Source of the DNA: CALKXV01 sp965228905
GTDB taxonomy: Bacteria > Pseudomonadota > Alphaproteobacteria > Rhodobacterales > Rhodobacteraceae
Length of the DNA stretch: 64,000 bases
Direction: 5' to 3'
Assembly (NCBI GenBank): GCA_965228905.1
Contig: CBDDII010000003.1
Coordinates: 1,674,001 to 1,738,000 of the forward strand
How positions within the stretch are numbered: the first letter of the stretch is position 1; every line of letters begins with the position of its first letter. Shown one piece after another: positions 60,799 to 64,000 of the stretch. Position numbers and translations under genes: made by a program. The notes under the pieces are model-generated. The model had not been told where the DNA came from. It made no database searches and saw only the letters and a list, made by a program, of their open reading frames with translations.

Positions 60799-61602
60799 CT
60801 ACTTCGTATACCCGCCTTCGCCGAAAGCCTTGGGGTCGAGAATGGCAAGACAGGCATATTCGCTGTCACGAACGCCCAGTTTTTCGCAGATGTGCCGCGA
60901 CACGTGGTTGTCGGTGCGCACGCCGGTATAGAATTCTTCCACGCCGAACCTTTCGTGCATCCTGCAAACCGCCAACGCACCAAGATACAATGACAGGCTT
61001 TGCCCACGATCCTGGTCACGGGTGGCCAGCATTCCCCACCAAGAGGCCCTGCCGAAACGGCTGTCGGGGTGGTTGCGCAGGCAGGCACCGGCACAGGCCG
61101 CAACACCCCCGTCGGGTGCTTCGAGGCAAAGATACACCGCGCCTCGTTTTTGCCCGAACAAGACCGGCGTCATGGGCGGAAGCACACCGTTGGCCGTGGC
61201 GGTTTCTTCCAGTGCATCGAGGATCCGTTCGGGTGTTTCCGGGCCAATGGTATGCAGGCGATATTGCTCCGGCAACGCGAAGCCTTCGAGGTATTCCGAA
61301 CAGATCGAAACGCACTCTTTCCGCCCCATGAACTGATCCCAGCGATCGTTCTGATGCCCACGCCTTGCGTATTCAGCAGCAAACTCCGATTCTTCGGACT
61401 TCAGCACATAGTGATTGACCGTCGCCCCCTGGATGGACGCAAGTGCCGCCACCTTGTCGGCGTCCCCAAGCTTGGGCGCGTCGATCCCCCACATGCGGCC
61501 TTCGGTTCCGTATTGAGGCAGCTCCTCCAGCAAGGGAAACAGATCATGCGCGGTCTCTTGCATGGTCTTTTGAGCGTCTGATCCGAAGAAGCGAGGCTGC
61601 AT
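60799..61602 (-). CDS. GNAT-like acetyltransferase domain protein
   Basis: A 267-residue protein. The second half looks like a GNAT fold, with RDQDRGQSLSLYLGALAVCRMHE as the acetyl-CoA loop and helix and TGVRTDNHVSRHICEKLG as the later strand and helix. The first half has no domain that I can name. It lies on the opposite strand to the iron unit and converges with the DUF1289 gene (23 bp). The substrate is unknown. A metal or siderophore-related role is possible only by location. Confidence 0.7.
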   Translation of the reverse strand: MQPRFFGSDAQKTMQETAHDLFPLLEELPQYGTEGRMWGIDAPKLGDADKVAALASIQGATVNHYVLKSEESEFAAEYARRGHQNDRWDQFMGRKECVSICSEYLEGFALPEQYRLHTIGPETPERILDALEETATANGVLPPMTPVLFGQKRGAVYLCLEAPDGGVAACAGACLRNHPDSRFGRASWWGMLATRDQDRGQSLSLYLGALAVCRMHERFGVEEFYTGVRTDNHVSRHICEKLGVRDSEYACLAILDPKAFGEGGYTK

Positions 61603-61748
61603 GGCTGATATCTCCCGACCAACGAGCGTGAAATGGCAGAGTGCTGCCGTTTCCTGACCCGATCAATCCCTTTTTCTGCCTGTTCCGCTTCAACGAACCA
61701 TCCGTACGACCGGACGCATGGAGGTTTGTCCGGCACGCACCCCACGTC
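61603..61748. other. Gap with no recognised feature
   Basis: Between the GNAT-like gene and the dps terminator. Only short chance frames were seen. It should hold the promoter of the GNAT-like gene. Confidence 0.5.
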
Positions 61749-61781
61749 AAAAAAAGAAAAAGCCGCACCAACCGGCGCGGC
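61749..61781 (-). terminator. Rho-independent terminator of dps
   Basis: On the minus strand, GCCGCGCC-GGTT-GGTGCGGC forms an 8-bp stem with one G-T pair, followed by TTTTTCTTTTTTT. It lies 24 bp beyond the dps stop. A very strong terminator. Confidence 0.92.
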
Positions 61782-61805
61782 CCTTTCATATCCTGTTGTT
61801 CACCC

Positions 61806-62276
61806 TCAGCGCAGGTGGCTGCGCAGGAACCAGGCGAATTTCTCGTGGACCTGCCCGCGTTCTATGCAGAGGTCCTCTGTCAGGGTGTCGCCGTGGTTGG
61901 CGGCCACTTCCCCGGCACCCGCAAGCGTTGCGGCAAGGGTTTCCTGCGCATCGCACAGCGCCTTGATCATCTCTTCCGCCGTCGCCTCGCCTTCGTATTC
62001 GGAAACCTTGGAACGCTTCAGCATCCCGGCAAGCGTGCCCTCGGCATGGGCGTCCAGCGCCTTGATCCGCTCGGCAAGATCGTCTTGGGCGACAAAGTGA
62101 TCTTCGTACATTTTCTGGAACAACTCGTGCAGCGGGCCAAAGGCCATGCCGGTCACGTTCCAGTGGAAATTCTGCGCCAACATCGTCGCGACCGCCGTTT
62201 CGGCGACGCTCTGATTGAGGGCCTCAACGATTTGAGATTTGGCATCCGTTGACAGTGCCGTTGCTGTTTGCGTCAT
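61806..62276 (-). CDS. dps: Dps DNA-protection / mini-ferritin protein
   Basis: A 156-residue Dps. The inter-subunit ferroxidase ligands fit the family spacing: H38 (NFHWN), H50 (GPLHELF), D65 and E69 (DDLAERI). It stores iron and protects DNA from peroxide. ATG 62276 is chosen because GAGGAG lies 6 bp before it; the GTG at 62279 is in frame. A perfect Irr-type box lies 103 bp upstream. The gene has a strong terminator, so it is monocistronic. Confidence 0.95.
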   Translation of the reverse strand: MTQTATALSTDAKSQIVEALNQSVAETAVATMLAQNFHWNVTGMAFGPLHELFQKMYEDHFVAQDDLAERIKALDAHAEGTLAGMLKRSKVSEYEGEATAEEMIKALCDAQETLAATLAGAGEVAANHGDTLTEDLCIERGQVHEKFAWFLRSHLR

Positions 62277-62378
62277 CACGCGCTCCTCGAATATCGGTCA
62301 TTTGAGCTTGCTGGCTGGCACGTGCTTGCTGGCTCGCTACAGAACAAATAGCGAGCCACGCGGGGGTTTCAAGAACTT

Positions 62379-62395
62379 TTTAGAATAATTCTAAA
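62379..62395. promoter_or_regulatory. Irr-type iron control element upstream of dps
   Basis: TTTAGAATAATTCTAAA is a perfect 17-bp palindrome around its central A. It matches the alphaproteobacterial Irr box (TTTAGAA-N3-TTCTAAA). Irr would repress dps under iron limitation. Its last bases overlap the stop codon of the gene at 62391-62825, so coding sequence and operator share DNA. Confidence 0.8.
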
Positions 62396-62825
62396 TCAGA
62401 GAGAATTGCTCGGAAATCCGGGCCAGAAGAAACCGGACATGGCGATGGTGCGCCCGGTCGATGCGCGAATGCAAAAGAAAGCGCGCGCTGGCCTCATCTT
62501 TCCGCGACAGCGACGCCGCCAGCCGCAAAAGCCAGGCTTCGTCAAAGGACCGTTCCGGCGTGCCGGGGCGAAAAAGCACCGCGCGTTGGCCCAGGGCGTC
62601 GTTCAGACACAGCATCAACGCCTCGGCATGGGCCTTGAAGGACTGGTTTCGATCGACACACAAAAGCGCACAGGCCTCGAACAGATCGGTGCGGGCCTTC
62701 GACCGGCAGGCAAGGGCGGTGAACCTCAGGTGGTTCAGAAATGCCGTTTCGCTGGCGTCCGCCGGCTCTGCCTCGGGCCAGTCCCAATGGCTCTCCCCAT
62801 GTGAAAGAGCTGCCGTTTGTCGCAT
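62391..62825 (-). CDS. Conserved-looking helical protein, unknown
   Basis: A 144-residue soluble, mostly helical protein beginning MRQTAALSHGESHWDWPEAE. Middle and end: RSKARTDLFEACALLCVDRN, then EALMLCLNDALGQRAVLFRPG and HHRHVRFLLARIS. It contains 3 Cys and several His but no known motif. It sits between the di-heme gene, which is divergent, and dps, and its stop overlaps the Irr box of dps. A role in the iron region is inferred from position only. Confidence 0.7.
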   Translation of the reverse strand: MRQTAALSHGESHWDWPEAEPADASETAFLNHLRFTALACRSKARTDLFEACALLCVDRNQSFKAHAEALMLCLNDALGQRAVLFRPGTPERSFDEAWLLRLAASLSRKDEASARFLLHSRIDRAHHRHVRFLLARISEQFSLI

Positions 62826-62867
62826 CGCTTACCCCTCGGAACCCTGCGTTTTCGCTCGCACTTCAGA

Positions 62868-62887
62868 TTTCCTGACTATATTTATAA
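62868..62887. promoter_or_regulatory. Third, degenerate copy of the iron motif
   Basis: TTTCCTGACTATATTTATAA resembles the flank and left half of copy 2 (TTCCCTGACTAAAAAAGTCA) but the right half is changed. It lies just before the ATG of the di-heme gene at 62891. Support is weak on its own; the shared CCTGACTA core beside a related gene makes it worth listing. Confidence 0.35.
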
Positions 62888-62890
62888 GTT

Positions 62891-64000
62891 ATGAAGAATA
62901 TCTCAACCTCCATCCTTGCCATTCTGCTGAATTCGGGGCCGAGCGGCGCATTCGCCGCAGCGGATCTGGCGGATTTGCACCTTCTGGTGGTGCCACGGAG
63001 TGAAGAAGAGGCGGATCGGATCAGGAAGGTGACGGCTCCGACCCGTGATTTCAGCGCATCCGAGCGGTTCGAGGCGAATCAGGCAGGGGCCGCGACGGTC
63101 CGCGTGACGGACACCAGGAATGCTTTCAGCCAACCTTCGGGCAATATCAGCTTCGAACGCGAACTTGATTTCAAGGTCGGCAACGGGCTGTTCAAGAAAC
63201 TCTGGGTGTCCTCGCCATCCTCCACCCTGGCCTCTGACGGGCTTGGTCCCCTGTTCAACGCGCGGTCCTGCCAAAGGTGCCACCTGAAGGACGGGCGCGG
63301 TCATCCGCCTGCCGGACCCGATGACAGCCGCGTGTCGATGCTGGTGCGCCTGTCGATCCCCGGAGGCGACGGAGTTGACGAAATCGAAGGCTACCTCGCC
63401 ACGCGGCCCGAGCCGACCTATGGAAGCCAGCTTCAGGATTTTACCACCGCCGGGCATCCCGCCGAAGGGCGCATCGCGGTCCGCTACACCGAGGAACCCG
63501 TCGAACTCTCCGACGGCGAAACCGTATCCCTGCGTGTTCCGACCTACGACGTTGCGGACCCCGGCTATGGCCCGCTCCATCCCGACGTGATGCTTTCGGC
63601 CAGAGTCGCGCCACAGATGATCGGTCTCGGCCTTTTGGAGGCAATCCCGGCAGAAGACATCCTCGCGCTGGCCGACCCCGAAGATACCGATGGCGATGGA
63701 ATCTCGGGCCGGGCACAGATCGTGATGTCCGCCGAATACGGCGTGCCGATGCTGGGCCGGTTCGGTCTTAAGGCGGGCCAGCCCTCGGTCTGGGAACAAT
63801 CGGCCGCCGCATTCTCGGGCGATATCGGCATCTCGACGACGCTGTTTCCCGATGCCTACGGCGATTGCACGGAAGCCCAGACCGATTGCCGGACCGCCCC
63901 CCACGGCAACACCGCCGCCCACGACGATGCCGAGATTGGCGACGAGGGGCTGGACCTCGTCAGCTTCTATGCCGCGAACCTCGGCGTGCCAGCCCGGCGC
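62891..64000 (+). CDS. Di-heme oxidoreductase (thiol oxidoreductase, DUF1111 type), N-terminal part
   Basis: The first 370 codons are in the window and the frame runs off the end. A signal peptide (MKNISTSILAILLNSGPSGA, then FAAAD) is followed by the first heme site C127-x2-C130-H131 in FNARSCQRCHLKDGRG. Further typical blocks are PTYDVADPGYGPL, APQMIGLGLLEAIP and SGRAQIVMS, and later FGLKAGQPSVWEQSAAAFSGDIG. These proteins accompany imelysin in iron clusters, probably in periplasmic iron redox. Here it is separated from imelysin by four other genes. The second heme motif should lie beyond 64000. Confidence 0.9.
   Translation, partial: MKNISTSILAILLNSGPSGAFAAADLADLHLLVVPRSEEEADRIRKVTAPTRDFSASERFEANQAGAATVRVTDTRNAFSQPSGNISFERELDFKVGNGLFKKLWVSSPSSTLASDGLGPLFNARSCQRCHLKDGRGHPPAGPDDSRVSMLVRLSIPGGDGVDEIEGYLATRPEPTYGSQLQDFTTAGHPAEGRIAVRYTEEPVELSDGETVSLRVPTYDVADPGYGPLHPDVMLSARVAPQMIGLGLLEAIPAEDILALADPEDTDGDGISGRAQIVMSAEYGVPMLGRFGLKAGQPSVWEQSAAAFSGDIGISTTLFPDAYGDCTEAQTDCRTAPHGNTAAHDDAEIGDEGLDLVSFYAANLGVPARR

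Overview
The window looks like a chromosomal segment of an alphaproteobacterium of the Rhodobacteraceae (Roseobacter/Rhodobacter-like). The DNA is GC-rich and gene-dense, with many ATGA or TGATG stop/start overlaps. Marker genes fit this group: aerobic-type cobD/cobQ, a SelD fused to an NADH-dehydrogenase-like domain, imelysin/hemP iron genes, and a perfect Irr-type box in front of dps. No transposase, integrase, phage gene or CRISPR array was seen. The assignment is inference from gene content, not from a search.

Regions. 1-2.7 kb: cobalamin genes (end of a histidine phosphatase, cobD, convergent cobQ). 2.9-7.4 kb: a His-rich secreted protein, a polar amino-acid ABC transporter, a carboxymuconolactone-decarboxylase-like protein and a hydroxypyruvate isomerase. 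tRNA-Arg(CCG) follows. 7.9-25.5 kb: a large catabolic locus. A minus-strand operon (FCD GntR regulator, KDG kinase, M20 hydrolase, dipeptide-type ABC transporter, aldehyde dehydrogenase, SDR) faces a plus-strand unit (enolase-superfamily enzyme, zinc dehydrogenase, KduD, then two phytanoyl-CoA-dioxygenase-like enzymes and an MFS carrier). Together they suggest import of a sugar-acid-type compound and its conversion through a 3-deoxy-2-ketohexonate to KDG and KDPG. 25.5-29 kb: selenium genes (selU and a selD fusion). 29-33 kb: an AttH/FtsX/LolD-type export operon. 33-36.6 kb: dnaE.

36.7-43.7 kb: a two-component flavin monooxygenase set with an aldo/keto reductase, divergent from a GntR-UTRA regulator, a Gfo/Idh/MocA oxidoreductase and a dimethylglycine/sarcosine-dehydrogenase-like flavoprotein. 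43.7-47 kb: a chemoreceptor with two PAS-like segments and a CheR-tether tail, next to a secreted protein that may be its sensor partner. 47-49.3 kb: a ureohydrolase, an ABM-fold protein and a convergent radical SAM enzyme. 49.5-52.5 kb: zwf-pgi. tRNA-Gly(CCC) follows. 53.2-56.8 kb: a three-gene cluster for a non-reducing fructosyl disaccharide (GH32-like protein, sucrose-phosphatase-like HAD, mannosylfructose-/sucrose-phosphate-synthase-like glycosyltransferase).

56.9-64 kb: an iron region. It holds an Fe(III)-binding protein, a divergent unit with a new small ORF, hemP, an unknown Cys-containing protein and imelysin, then a DUF1289 protein, a GNAT-like protein, dps, an unknown gene and the start of a di-heme oxidoreductase. 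The region between the first two transcription units holds two copies of a TGA-N9-TCA type iron motif, and dps has its own Irr-type box.

The most interesting leads are the iron locus with two undescribed small proteins and its shared operator, the disaccharide cluster with a GH32-like member, the sugar-acid locus and its shared GTCATACCAAA box, and a repeated element found only in convergent gene gaps.
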